64,000 bases of DNA from Spirosoma fluviale (GTDB taxonomy: Bacteria; Bacteroidota; Bacteroidia; Cytophagales; Flexibacteraceae). This document shows positions 9,276 to 19,147 of the stretch, in pieces. Below the pieces are notes generated by a model. The model saw only the letters and a program-made list of their open reading frames with translations, did not search any database and had not been told where the DNA came from. The stretch spans positions 43,424 through 107,423 of the forward strand of contig CAMCXM010000001.1 of NCBI GenBank assembly GCA_945883425.1, given 5' to 3'. Position 1 is the first letter of the stretch; every line of letters starts with the position of its first letter. Made by a program: the position numbers and the translations under genes.

Positions 9276-10154
9276 ATGATGCACCAATTCCGTTCTGCCC
9301 GCTGGCTGGCCGTACTATTTTTTGCTTGTCTGATTCATTTGTGTGATACGCAATCCGTGCAGGCCCAGTATGGCAAGAAAAAAGCAAGTGGCAAAAAGAA
9401 ACCAGCAGGCAAATCGGCGCCCAAAACATCGAAACCGGCAGCCAAAACAGAGGCTGCTTCAACGCCTGCCCCTTCCGGTCAAGCGATGAAATTCATTTAC
9501 GGCGATGTGTTTGTGGGTCCATCCATGAACTTCGCCAGTGGTGACTACATCGATTATCAGAAACTCTACTACGGCACCGCCAATCCAAATTTTTCGATCA
9601 CCGGGACATTCAAAAACCAAACTTTTTTTACAGCCGGAGCTCAGGCCCGAATCTTTCCGTTTCGTAAACCGGAATCAGCTTTATCCGCTTTATCGTTTAC
9701 TGCCGGGTTGTCTTTTCTGCAAAAAGGATTCACCCACGATGTTTTGCTGGTGAATAAAAGTCTGGATTATCTGGATGAAACACGTTTGAAGGAAGAATTC
9801 AACGCATCTTTCCTTGCAAGCCATTTGATGGTTCGGTATGGAAAACGATTGTATGCCGAAGCCGGAATTTCCATTGACTGGTTTTTAAGCGGTGTCCGGA
9901 ATCAGGAATTGCTGCGAAAATCATCGGGTGCCAATGCCTTTGAAGGTGCATTTGAAACCACTGCCAATGTAGACTATAATCTCACCACCAAAACGATGAA
10001 CAGCCAAAGTTTAAGCTGGGTTTTCGGAGTGGGGTATCAGATCACGGATATGTTTGGAGTCCGGTTTTTCAATAACCTCAATACCGGATTCTTTAAAGAT
10101 TCCAAACTTCAGAATTATCAGCCCTCTCTTCAGGTCACCGTTTCATTTCCATAA
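9276..10154 (+). CDS. Exported protein with Lys/Ala-rich linker and probable outer-membrane beta-barrel
   Basis: Signal peptide from MMHQFRSARWLAVLFFACLIHLCDTQSVQAQ, linker KKKASGKKKPAGKSAPKTSKPAAK, alternating strands to C-terminal SLQVTVSFP. Confidence 0.6.
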   Translation: MMHQFRSARWLAVLFFACLIHLCDTQSVQAQYGKKKASGKKKPAGKSAPKTSKPAAKTEAASTPAPSGQAMKFIYGDVFVGPSMNFASGDYIDYQKLYYGTANPNFSITGTFKNQTFFTAGAQARIFPFRKPESALSALSFTAGLSFLQKGFTHDVLLVNKSLDYLDETRLKEEFNASFLASHLMVRYGKRLYAEAGISIDWFLSGVRNQELLRKSSGANAFEGAFETTANVDYNLTTKTMNSQSLSWVFGVGYQITDMFGVRFFNNLNTGFFKDSKLQNYQPSLQVTVSFP

Positions 10155-10162
10155 TACCAGCT

Positions 10163-11014
10163 ATGAAAAATTATATTTGGATTCTCCTGATTGTGTTGTT
10201 CTCTTGCAAAAAGGGAAGTGTGGAAATGGAATCAGCCGACATTGGCATTGATCCGGTTGGAAACATCAACGCTTTAAACCGGGCACTTCAATTGAAAGGC
10301 CATTTTGAGGAAGGCACCTTCCCAACCCAAACCGTGGGTGCTCCGGTGCAGATAAAGCTGGTCGCCTCTCAGGATACCATTGAAATTGGAAATGAAACCC
10401 GGGCGTTTATCCCACTTTCCATTCCGGATCAGGACCGCCGACTTAAGTTATGTGGAATGAATATGAAAGTGTCAGGCTCAACTGGTTTCTGGAGTGTCGC
10501 CACTGTGAATGATTCCGTTTCTTCCGACTATTTTGTTGAAGTCACCATTCCAAGCCTGATTAAGTCAGGAACAATCCGTGTGGTGTTCAGTGCGAAACTT
10601 TGCTTCAACGGACAAAGCATTGTAACAGACACCGCATCCGTGGTTTTGAGTATCCGTCCTTCTTTACCCTGTGGCTCAGAAATTAAAGGCCGGAATGGTC
10701 TCACCATCCGGAAATTTGACATGGGTGAAAAAAAGGGGAAAGTAAAAATCGGACTCATCACCTACACCATTGGCGACAGGCTCGATGTCAAATACAACGG
10801 TGAATATGTGATCAGCACATGCTATTCTCCGAAGAAAGGATCGTATCCGAAATGCAACAGTCCGGCAGAATGCTTTCCGATCACCGCCCAGGAGAAAAGG
10901 TATTTTTACATGAATTACGATCCGGCGATTAGTCGGTTTATTGAAGTGTATGTTCTGGGATATTGTGAACTTCCGGATACCAAATGGATTGTGGATGTCG
11001 GTTGCCCGGAATAA
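10163..11014 (+). CDS. Hypothetical lipoprotein
   Basis: MKNYIWILLIVLFSCKKGSVE has a lipobox-like Cys; 8 bp after the preceding gene. Confidence 0.6.
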   Translation: MKNYIWILLIVLFSCKKGSVEMESADIGIDPVGNINALNRALQLKGHFEEGTFPTQTVGAPVQIKLVASQDTIEIGNETRAFIPLSIPDQDRRLKLCGMNMKVSGSTGFWSVATVNDSVSSDYFVEVTIPSLIKSGTIRVVFSAKLCFNGQSIVTDTASVVLSIRPSLPCGSEIKGRNGLTIRKFDMGEKKGKVKIGLITYTIGDRLDVKYNGEYVISTCYSPKKGSYPKCNSPAECFPITAQEKRYFYMNYDPAISRFIEVYVLGYCELPDTKWIVDVGCPE

Positions 11015-11126
11015 ATTCTGCATCTGAATCCCCAACAATCCTAAACGATTGTTAATCCTTTTTCTTTAATTCACCAATCAACGGTTCACTTTGCCGTTGT
11101 TTGCAGCACTACTTATTGTCTTTCCT

Positions 11127-14100
11127 ATGGCAAAAAATCGTTTCACACTTCCGGTCCTCATTTCCTCGCTCACTTTCTTTCTCGTCTTCTTTCTGTGGAT
11201 GGATTCCTCGTTTTCCATCACCCGGGTTTTTCAGATCCGGCAGAAAGACAGCCTTCGTCAGAAATACGCCGCCTGGCATAAAACATGGCCCATGGAACGG
11301 CTTTTCCTTCAGACCGACAAGCCTTTGTATAACCCAGGCGAAACCATCTGGTTCTCGGTTTTCATGGCCGAAGAATCAAAGTTGAGCAAACCCTCGCTCA
11401 GCGATATTGTCTATGTGGAAATCCTCAATCCGAAAGGAAGCATTGAGAAAACGTTCACCCTCATTGGAAAAGGTGGAAAGGCCAACGGCGATTTTCAGCT
11501 GTCTGCCGATGCACCCGGTGGCGTTTACAAACTGAAAACCCACACCCGATACATGCAGAATGCCGGACGGGAAACCATCCGGGAAATTCAGGTACAGGAA
11601 ACGGTTCTTCCCCAACTCAAACTCACACTCGAACTCGACCGGCAGGCATACAAAGCCGGAGATCCGGTGTCGGCCGTCTTCACGGGTTCATCTCTCGACA
11701 ACAAACCAATGGCTGGTTCGGATATCGACATCAGCATCGTAGCCGGTTCTCAAACCCTTTTCAATCAGCAGGCTCAAACCGATGCTGAAGGTAAATTCAA
11801 AATTCTGTGTGCTTCTCTTCCGGCTTTTCCGGCAGGCAGCAGTCCGGTTCTCAATGTGTTGATTCAATTCAACGGAGAAACCGAATCCATCACCAAAACC
11901 ATTCCGACGGTTGACAAAGACCTGCTCGTCTATTTCTTCCCGGAAGGCGGAGATTTTGTGCAGAACCAACCCGGCCGGATTGCCTTCAAAGTCCTCAAAC
12001 CCGATTCCACCTCTGCCGATGCGGAAGGTTGGCTCGTTAATCAGAAGGGAGAAAAACTGAAATCTGTCAAGACCCTGCACCGTGGAATGGGCAGCTTTGA
12101 AATCACACCAAAAGCGGGCGAACAATACCGAATCGAATGGACGAGTCCGCTTGCCTACACTTCCGCACTGCCGGAAGCACTGGAAAAAGGATACAGTTTG
12201 TCGGCCAGAGCGGAGAAAGATGCCGTCCGTTTATCGGCGGGCGCACCCGTATCGGACAACCTTTTACTGGTAGCCGAAATGAGAGGTCGCTGGCTCTGGG
12301 ACCAAACATTGAAATCCGTAACCCGTCCGGAAGATGTGCGGATTCTGGTCGATAAATGGCCGGCCGGTGTGGTCAAATTCAGTCTTTTCGACGGACGGGG
12401 CCTTCTTCGTTGCGAACGAATGGTATTTGTGAATGCCGATAAGCAGTTAAAAATCAGCGTAAAAACCGATAAAGAGCGATACCAGACACGGGATAAAGTG
12501 ACGGTCAATGTCCGGGCTTCCGACCAGAGAGGAATTCCGGTACCGGGACAGATTTCACTTTCGGTTGTGAGCGATGCGCTGTTGGGCTATGCCGATGATA
12601 AACAGGGAAATCTGGTTTCAGGCATGTTGCTGGAACAGGATCTCAACACCAAACTCGAACATCCGACGTTCTATTTTTCCAAAGATGTGAAAGCCAATGC
12701 GGCTTTAGATCTTGTGATGATGACCTACGGCTGGCGGGGACTTTCCTGGAAACGCATCATCGAAGATCCATTGGAGAAACCCGGGATGCAGCCCGAAAAA
12801 GCGGTGATTTCCGGAACGCTGATGAACAGCATGGAAAACAAAGCATTGAGAGGGGCAAAAATGGAAATCGGGAAAACCGTGGTGTACACCGATTCCAATG
12901 GTGCCTTCCGTTTTCCGTTTATCGATCTCACCAAACCGGTTACGGTCAAAATTTCAAAAGGCAAGGAAGGAGTGGATGAGCAGTTCATCAGCCGCTACAG
13001 CGATCAGATGGTGTTGTATTACAATCCCTATCCTGTTGTATACGACCGCATGGTTCCGATGGCAGCCATGGCCGATAACAATGTGATGGAGGGGGCCGTC
13101 CTTGAAAAAGGTGGTGAAAGAGTAATGCGACGAAACCCGGTTCCGGGAAAACCAAAAGGCAATGCGGCCAAAGCGAAAGCAGAAGAAGTGGCCGTCAGAA
13201 AAGACATGAAAGGCTTTGCTATGGATGCTGAAGCTGCACCTCCAATGCGGGAGCCCCAATTGAAAAGACGTCCCGGTAGAATGGCTCCAGTTCCGCCACC
13301 GGTTGAAGAATCGCCTTACCATCTGGTCCGGAATTTCCCGAATCTTCCTCCCGCCAAAACCACCGAACGAACCGATTTCAAAACCACCTTGTACTGGTCA
13401 GGAATTGTGGACCTTGATCCCAACGGACGGGGCAGCTATTCGTTTTACACCGGAGGCGACATTACGTCCTACAAAGCATTGGTTCAGGGCATGGGTCCGG
13501 ATGGATTGCTGGGAACTGGCCAGACGCTTTTCTACACCGAACTGCCGTTTTCCATTTCCACCAAAATTCCGGTGGAACTTTCCATTGGCGATCAGGCAAA
13601 TCTTCCGGTGATGGTGAAAAACAAAACCAACCAGACACGCACTTTTACTCTTCAGGCTGAAATGGGTTCAGGAATCAAAGCAGGGCAAACACTTCCTGCT
13701 TCCGTTTCCTTGAAGCCCGGAGAATCCAGAGAACTTCCATTTCCGGTTTCAGCTGTGAAAGCGATGGATTCCTGCAAAGTACGCCTGGCGATTTCGTCCG
13801 GAGAAGATGTGGATACCTGGGAAAAACACATCCGGATTGTGCCGAAAGGATACCCGGTTTCGGTGTCGGTTTCCGGAAGGGAAATGACCAAATACTTCAA
13901 TGCTGAAGTCCGGAATCTGGTACCGGGAAGTCTGGATGTTCACGTTACCGCTTTCCCGGATGTAACCAGCGATCTGCTCAAAGGTGTGGAAAGTATCCTC
14001 TCTGAACCCTTCGGCTGTTTCGAACAAACCAGTATGACAAGCTATCCCAACGTACTGGTTCTGAACTATCTCAAACAATCGTCCAATCCCAATCCTGCCC

Positions 14101-15431
14101 TTGTCAGTAATGCAGAAGTGTTGTTGGAAAAAGGATACAAACGCCTCACCAGTTTCGAAACCAAACAAAAAGGTTATGAATGGTTTGGGGGAACTCCGGC
14201 CCACGAGGCACTAACCGCCTATGGTCTGATGCAGTTCAAGGAAATGCAGAAAATAGCGCCGTATGTGGATGGAAGCATGATCGACCGCACGGCAGCCTGG
14301 CTCATGAGTCGCCGGGATGGAAAAGGCGGATTTATGCGATCGTCTCAGGCACTCGACAATTTCGGACGGGCCAGCGACGACATCACCAATGCCTACATTG
14401 TGTACAGTCTGGCCGAAGCCGGATCTCAGCAATTGGATCTGGAAATAAAGAAAACTACACAGGTGGCACTGGAGAAGAAAGATCCTTACCTACTCGCACT
14501 GTCAGCCAACACGTTGTGGCTCCTTAAGCAACCGGAAAAGGCAAGGGAAGTAACCAAAGTCCTGCTCAGTCTCCAGACAAACGACGGCAGCTGGACCGGA
14601 CTCACCCATTCCATCACCTATTCCACCGGGCAAGCACTAACCGTGGAGACAACCGGTTTTTCGATTCTGGCCTTAATACGATCCGAGGAAGCCGACAAAG
14701 CCATCATAGACAAAGCCGTTCAGTTCCTGTGTTCGCAGCGGGCCGGCAGCGGTGGTTTTGGAAACAGCCAGGCCACGATTGTGGCGCTGAAAGCGCTGAC
14801 TGCCTATGTTGTTTTCTCAAAACGAGCTGTCGAGGACGGTGCCTTTACACTAATGGTCAACGAGAAAGAAGCGGCCAAAGCCGACTGGAAAGCGGGTGTT
14901 CAGAAATCAATTTCCGTGAAGGGCTGGGAGAACACACTGAAAGAAGGACAAAACAAACTCGAGTTTACGTACTCAGTTTTGAAAGACCCCCTTCCGTTTA
15001 CAGTTGGCATCGATTATTTCACATCTCTCCCTCCTTCTGATGCGAATTGCAAAGTATCGCTGACTACCAAGCTGACAGCCTCGAAAGTGGCCGTTGGAAA
15101 ACCGGTTCAGATGGAAATTCAGCTGAAGAATAATACGAAGGACGGACTTCCGATGACCATGGCCTGTGTGTCGGTTCCGGGAGGCTGCGTGGTTTCACCG
15201 GTTCAGTTCCGTGAACTGATGGATGCGAAAAAGGTGGATTTCTACGAAGTGAAAGGCAACAAAGTCTTTTTGTACTACCGCCAGATGATACCGTCAGAAA
15301 TTAAAAACATTGTCCTGACGCTGACTCCGGTGATCAAAGGAACGTACGAATCCTCTGCTTCTTCCGCCTATTTGTACTACACGGCTGAGCACAAAATCTG
15401 GTCAGCCGGATTGCCGCTTGTGATTGAGTAA
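11127..15431 (+). CDS. Alpha-2-macroglobulin family protein with CxEQ thioester motif
   Basis: MG2-like ERLFLQTDKPLYNPGETIWFSVF; A2M domain TLYWSGIVDLDPNGRGSYSFYTGGDITSYKALVQGM; EPFGCFEQTSMTSYPN; terpenoid-cyclase-like thioester domain. Start set to internal ATG 11127. Confidence 0.9.
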   Translation: MAKNRFTLPVLISSLTFFLVFFLWMDSSFSITRVFQIRQKDSLRQKYAAWHKTWPMERLFLQTDKPLYNPGETIWFSVFMAEESKLSKPSLSDIVYVEILNPKGSIEKTFTLIGKGGKANGDFQLSADAPGGVYKLKTHTRYMQNAGRETIREIQVQETVLPQLKLTLELDRQAYKAGDPVSAVFTGSSLDNKPMAGSDIDISIVAGSQTLFNQQAQTDAEGKFKILCASLPAFPAGSSPVLNVLIQFNGETESITKTIPTVDKDLLVYFFPEGGDFVQNQPGRIAFKVLKPDSTSADAEGWLVNQKGEKLKSVKTLHRGMGSFEITPKAGEQYRIEWTSPLAYTSALPEALEKGYSLSARAEKDAVRLSAGAPVSDNLLLVAEMRGRWLWDQTLKSVTRPEDVRILVDKWPAGVVKFSLFDGRGLLRCERMVFVNADKQLKISVKTDKERYQTRDKVTVNVRASDQRGIPVPGQISLSVVSDALLGYADDKQGNLVSGMLLEQDLNTKLEHPTFYFSKDVKANAALDLVMMTYGWRGLSWKRIIEDPLEKPGMQPEKAVISGTLMNSMENKALRGAKMEIGKTVVYTDSNGAFRFPFIDLTKPVTVKISKGKEGVDEQFISRYSDQMVLYYNPYPVVYDRMVPMAAMADNNVMEGAVLEKGGERVMRRNPVPGKPKGNAAKAKAEEVAVRKDMKGFAMDAEAAPPMREPQLKRRPGRMAPVPPPVEESPYHLVRNFPNLPPAKTTERTDFKTTLYWSGIVDLDPNGRGSYSFYTGGDITSYKALVQGMGPDGLLGTGQTLFYTELPFSISTKIPVELSIGDQANLPVMVKNKTNQTRTFTLQAEMGSGIKAGQTLPASVSLKPGESRELPFPVSAVKAMDSCKVRLAISSGEDVDTWEKHIRIVPKGYPVSVSVSGREMTKYFNAEVRNLVPGSLDVHVTAFPDVTSDLLKGVESILSEPFGCFEQTSMTSYPNVLVLNYLKQSSNPNPALVSNAEVLLEKGYKRLTSFETKQKGYEWFGGTPAHEALTAYGLMQFKEMQKIAPYVDGSMIDRTAAWLMSRRDGKGGFMRSSQALDNFGRASDDITNAYIVYSLAEAGSQQLDLEIKKTTQVALEKKDPYLLALSANTLWLLKQPEKAREVTKVLLSLQTNDGSWTGLTHSITYSTGQALTVETTGFSILALIRSEEADKAIIDKAVQFLCSQRAGSGGFGNSQATIVALKALTAYVVFSKRAVEDGAFTLMVNEKEAAKADWKAGVQKSISVKGWENTLKEGQNKLEFTYSVLKDPLPFTVGIDYFTSLPPSDANCKVSLTTKLTASKVAVGKPVQMEIQLKNNTKDGLPMTMACVSVPGGCVVSPVQFRELMDAKKVDFYEVKGNKVFLYYRQMIPSEIKNIVLTLTPVIKGTYESSASSAYLYYTAEHKIWSAGLPLVIE

Positions 15432-15458
15432 AAGGAAGGAAAGGTTGGTTTGCCTGGA

Positions 15459-16736
15459 TTAATCTTTCAGACAGCGAACGGTATAACCCACTCCGCTGGT
15501 GGCAGAACCAGAAAACGCTTCATCATCAAAATTTGTCATCTTGATGGCAAAAGGAGATGCTGATTTCATCCACCAATAACCCAGGTTATCAGACTGCAGA
15601 ACCACTCCGGCTTCATTTTTATATCCGGAAGGATCGGCATTAAAAGAGCTGGTTCCCTGAGTTTCAATGGTGCTTCCCCAGCTGTTTTTAGCTTTCAGTT
15701 TCAGGCCGGCTACCTGCCAGCCACCCAATCGGTTAAAAAGGCTGTCCCATTCCGTACGGTTGGGAATGTGCCAGCCAGCCGGACAAAGATTACGGGACTC
15801 TGTAATGGCATAGTGATTGTAAAATTTTCCAAGGGCAGAATTTGTGGCTGATACCTGAGCAAATGAGGCATTTGTGGTTGTATCCCAATCCAGATTCGAA
15901 TTAGTGGCTTTAAGGCTTTCACCGTTGGAAAAACGGCTGGTGTTCAGATTCTGCTGCATCCAGAGCTGATTACCAATTTTGATGGTGGTGTATAAGTATT
16001 GCTCGGAATCCCGGAAAGAAGTAGAATAGGCATAATTTTCACCATACGCTGTGTCGGCTCCATTCACGGCAAAGGCTCTGAAATAATAAATGGTCGCTGG
16101 TAAAAGTCCGGTTGCCGCCCCGCTGAAACCCGTAGTATCAGCAGATCCACCTAAAACAAAACGGGTGCCCGATGGAACCGGATTGACACTCGTTCCCCAG
16201 CACACACCTTTTGAAAGGACGGAAGTCAGACCTGAAATGGTGTTGAGTTTTAGTCCTTGCCAATTGAAGACCAGAGAATCTGTATTTCTGGGACTTGCAG
16301 AAAGGGCTTTCATGGCATGAAGTCCGTAGAACCTAATCTGAGTACCATATGACGTATCCACTTTATTCTCTCCGCTTCGGGATATTGCAAAGGCCCGGAT
16401 GAACCAGATTTTTTTATACTGAAGTGCGGGGATATTGGTCGTGAAGGTTCCGAATGCCGTACCGGAAAGAATGACGGAATCCTTTGTAATGACTGGAAAT
16501 GTGGTGGTTCCGTAACAGATACCCTTCGAAATGAGGGTAAAATTGTCCTTTGTGGTCACCGATCCAGATACCTGAAGGTTTCCATTTTCATATTTCAGAC
16601 TGGTTGCATCTGTTTTTAATTCTAAAACAAAGCTGTTTCCGGTCGGAGTAGGGTCTGTGCCTTTGGAACCGCAACCGGCTCCCAGCAGCAACAGGAAAAA
16701 GTAAGGGCAGATTTGGTGGAGAATCGTGTTTTTCAT
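15459..16736 (-). CDS. Lipoprotein with Fibrobacter succinogenes major paralogous (FISUMP) domain
   Basis: Lipobox LLLLGAGCGSKG; NQLWMQQNLNTSRFSNGE, LCPAGWHIPNRTEWDSLF, GYTVRCLKD. Confidence 0.85.
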   Translation of the reverse strand: MKNTILHQICPYFFLLLLGAGCGSKGTDPTPTGNSFVLELKTDATSLKYENGNLQVSGSVTTKDNFTLISKGICYGTTTFPVITKDSVILSGTAFGTFTTNIPALQYKKIWFIRAFAISRSGENKVDTSYGTQIRFYGLHAMKALSASPRNTDSLVFNWQGLKLNTISGLTSVLSKGVCWGTSVNPVPSGTRFVLGGSADTTGFSGAATGLLPATIYYFRAFAVNGADTAYGENYAYSTSFRDSEQYLYTTIKIGNQLWMQQNLNTSRFSNGESLKATNSNLDWDTTTNASFAQVSATNSALGKFYNHYAITESRNLCPAGWHIPNRTEWDSLFNRLGGWQVAGLKLKAKNSWGSTIETQGTSSFNADPSGYKNEAGVVLQSDNLGYWWMKSASPFAIKMTNFDDEAFSGSATSGVGYTVRCLKD

Positions 16737-16777
16737 TCAGAATCGTTTCCGGAATTGTACTTCACCCTACGGCAGCA

Positions 16778-18148
16778 TCAAATGGGATAGTAATAGATTT
16801 TAAGCTTCACGTTTCCTTTTGGAATCTGAAGCCGGTTTACAGTTGTTCCCCATTGTGCCGAATACAGAACAAAGGTTGCGCTGGTGCGGGCTCCATCCAG
16901 AATATCCTGAATGTGGCTGGTGATGTTGCACCGGTAGTTGTCGTTGGCTGTTGAATACTGGAAAACCTGAGCCGATGTCTGTGATTTGGCTGTTGCCTTG
17001 GTCATTGAAAAATTCGATTGGATAAGGGTCAGAATCCCTTCATCGTTGTACACCACCGTTGCAAAATCATCTTCATTTGGGATGTGGTAATCGTTCCGGC
17101 AACTGATCCGAAGATAATCCGGTAAAGGATAGTCTACCGAAAGTTTCGGTGTCACAATAAGTTCTGCTTTGAAAACCTTGATTTTCCGCGTTTGCTTTTG
17201 TTTCCAGTTGAGCAACCCTGGCATTTTCACCACCGATGCCAGACCTCCCAGACCCTGAATGGCAGTAAAGCCAGACGCCTGATCCGAAGAAATACCGGAT
17301 CCGGGAACAATGCTCTTCCATGGTTCTTTGTAATCTGGTGAAAAACGGTAATACTGAACGGTGGATGTATTGGTTCTGAATTTCAGGGTCCGAAGTTCTC
17401 CCAAAGAAGATGAACTGGTTTTTACCCGGTATGAAATCTGGAGAAAGGCCGGGGCCGCATCTGTATTGTACTGAAGATCAAAACGGGTTACCTGTGGATT
17501 GGCATTCAGTGATTTGATGGCAAAACCTTTGAAACAGCTGTCGAGAAAGGTGCGGTCATTGCGAAACGTCTTCATCTTTTTCCATTTCTGAATGATGAAA
17601 TTACCCAGCTCATTGGCATCAATCCGGATGATGTTGTCTGTCCGCGATGCATTGAGGGAAGTGAGAAGTGGAGTATCGCTGTAAGAAGGTGCGGCTTCAG
17701 ATCCGAAATGAGTACGGTCGCCATCCAGTATCTGGGTCAACGGATAAAGGCCATACTGGTCGGTTCCTGTCGGGCCATAGACTTTATCGTACTGAAGAGT
17801 CAGGGTTGCCTTGGTGTATTGATCAAGAATGGTATCCGGGCAGGTGCCATACGATTCGGGAAGAAACTGGAAGTAGCTTTCTGTATTTAGTTTGCCCAGA
17901 ATGATATCATCGTAGGAACCAGCGAAAACATATTCACGGTTGCTGGTTGCCAGTGAATCGAACTTATAGGTTTCAGCGGTAATCGGGAACTCAGCAGTAG
18001 AAAAGGAATCGGAGTCTATGTATTGAGTGTTGGCAATCGCCAGATCAGGCGGTGCTTCAAATGACTCTCCGGTGTTCTTTATGCACCCCCCAAAAAAAAG
18101 GGCTGACACGATCAGTGCCAGCCAGATAATACCCTGAAAATGTTTCAA
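16778..18148 (-). CDS. DUF4270 family lipoprotein
   Basis: ALIVSALFFGGCIKNTGESF lipobox; DUF4270-like sequence; adjacency to glycogen synthase and panC typical of Bacteroidota. Confidence 0.75.
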   Translation of the reverse strand: MKHFQGIIWLALIVSALFFGGCIKNTGESFEAPPDLAIANTQYIDSDSFSTAEFPITAETYKFDSLATSNREYVFAGSYDDIILGKLNTESYFQFLPESYGTCPDTILDQYTKATLTLQYDKVYGPTGTDQYGLYPLTQILDGDRTHFGSEAAPSYSDTPLLTSLNASRTDNIIRIDANELGNFIIQKWKKMKTFRNDRTFLDSCFKGFAIKSLNANPQVTRFDLQYNTDAAPAFLQISYRVKTSSSSLGELRTLKFRTNTSTVQYYRFSPDYKEPWKSIVPGSGISSDQASGFTAIQGLGGLASVVKMPGLLNWKQKQTRKIKVFKAELIVTPKLSVDYPLPDYLRISCRNDYHIPNEDDFATVVYNDEGILTLIQSNFSMTKATAKSQTSAQVFQYSTANDNYRCNITSHIQDILDGARTSATFVLYSAQWGTTVNRLQIPKGNVKLKIYYYPI

Positions 18149-18149
18149 T

Positions 18150-18974
18150 TTATCCGACCAGATCCTGGTAAATCGACATATAATTTTCTACCCAATCTTC
18201 GTTTTCGTGGTTGATTTCAGCCAGCCGTTTGTTGTCTTCATTGGGAATGGTGGCCAGAAGTTCGTTCAGTGTCTCACTGTACGGCTCCGATCTTTTCAAT
18301 ACCACATCGGCATATTCAACCGCGATTTTCATCAATCCGTCAAAGTCAGCCGACTGAAGATTACCCAACATACTGTCTTCAATATCCAGCATTTTCACTT
18401 TTTCCATCATCGTGGTGCGATCGAATTTGTGTTCGAAAGCATTGTTATAAATGGAGAAAATGGCTTTTGCATTTTTGAACATCGGGTCGTTCTTGTACGT
18501 GGTTTTCATGTACATTGGTATGAGGCTGGTCATCCAGTCATTGCAATGAACGATGTCCGGAGCCCATCCCAGTTTACGGACGGTTTCCAGAACGCCTTTG
18601 CAGAAAAAGATTGCTCTCTCGTCGTTATCAGCGTGAAATTTATTGTCTGCATCCACAAAAACAGACTTTCTGTGGAAATAATCCTCATTGTCAATAAAAT
18701 AAACCTGCAATTTGGCATTCGGAATCGAAGCCACTTTGATCACCAGAGGTTTCTCCTCATCACCAACCGAAATATTGATTCCTGAAAGCCGAACTACTTC
18801 ATGCAATCTGTTTTTCCTTTCGTTGATGGTTCCGAAACGGGGAACCAGAATCCGGATTTCCATTCCTCTTTCCTGCATCACCTGCGGAATCCGCCGGATA
18901 AAATCGGCTACTTCAGAGGTTTGGAGAAAAGGATTAATTTCACTAGCAGCATACAGAATTCGGAGTTTCGACAT
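18150..18974 (-). CDS. Glycogen/starch synthase-like protein, catalytic N-domain only
   Basis: MSKLRILYAASEINPFLQTSEVADFIRRIPQVMQERGMEIRILVPRFG; DIVHCNDWMTSLIPMYMKTTY. Start set to ATG 18974. Confidence 0.82.
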   Translation of the reverse strand: MSKLRILYAASEINPFLQTSEVADFIRRIPQVMQERGMEIRILVPRFGTINERKNRLHEVVRLSGINISVGDEEKPLVIKVASIPNAKLQVYFIDNEDYFHRKSVFVDADNKFHADNDERAIFFCKGVLETVRKLGWAPDIVHCNDWMTSLIPMYMKTTYKNDPMFKNAKAIFSIYNNAFEHKFDRTTMMEKVKMLDIEDSMLGNLQSADFDGLMKIAVEYADVVLKRSEPYSETLNELLATIPNEDNKRLAEINHENEDWVENYMSIYQDLVG

Positions 18975-19019
18975 ATAAGGATTGTGATGTTCTGTTAAAA
19001 GGTGATTTAAACAATGATG

Positions 19020-19050
19020 CAAAATTATACAAATTTTAGGCAGAATTCAA
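19020..19050 (-). promoter_or_regulatory. Bacteroidota-type promoter for the glycogen synthase gene
   Basis: Minus strand TTG - 20 nt - TAATTTTG (TANNTTTG), 46 bp upstream of the ATG. Confidence 0.5.
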
Positions 19051-19147
19051 TAAAGGATATAGCATTGCTGCCTGAAAGCACCTGTAACAGGGCCATAATC
19101 AGGCACTCAAACAAGGCCTTAACTAACTGAATTATAAATCAAACAAG

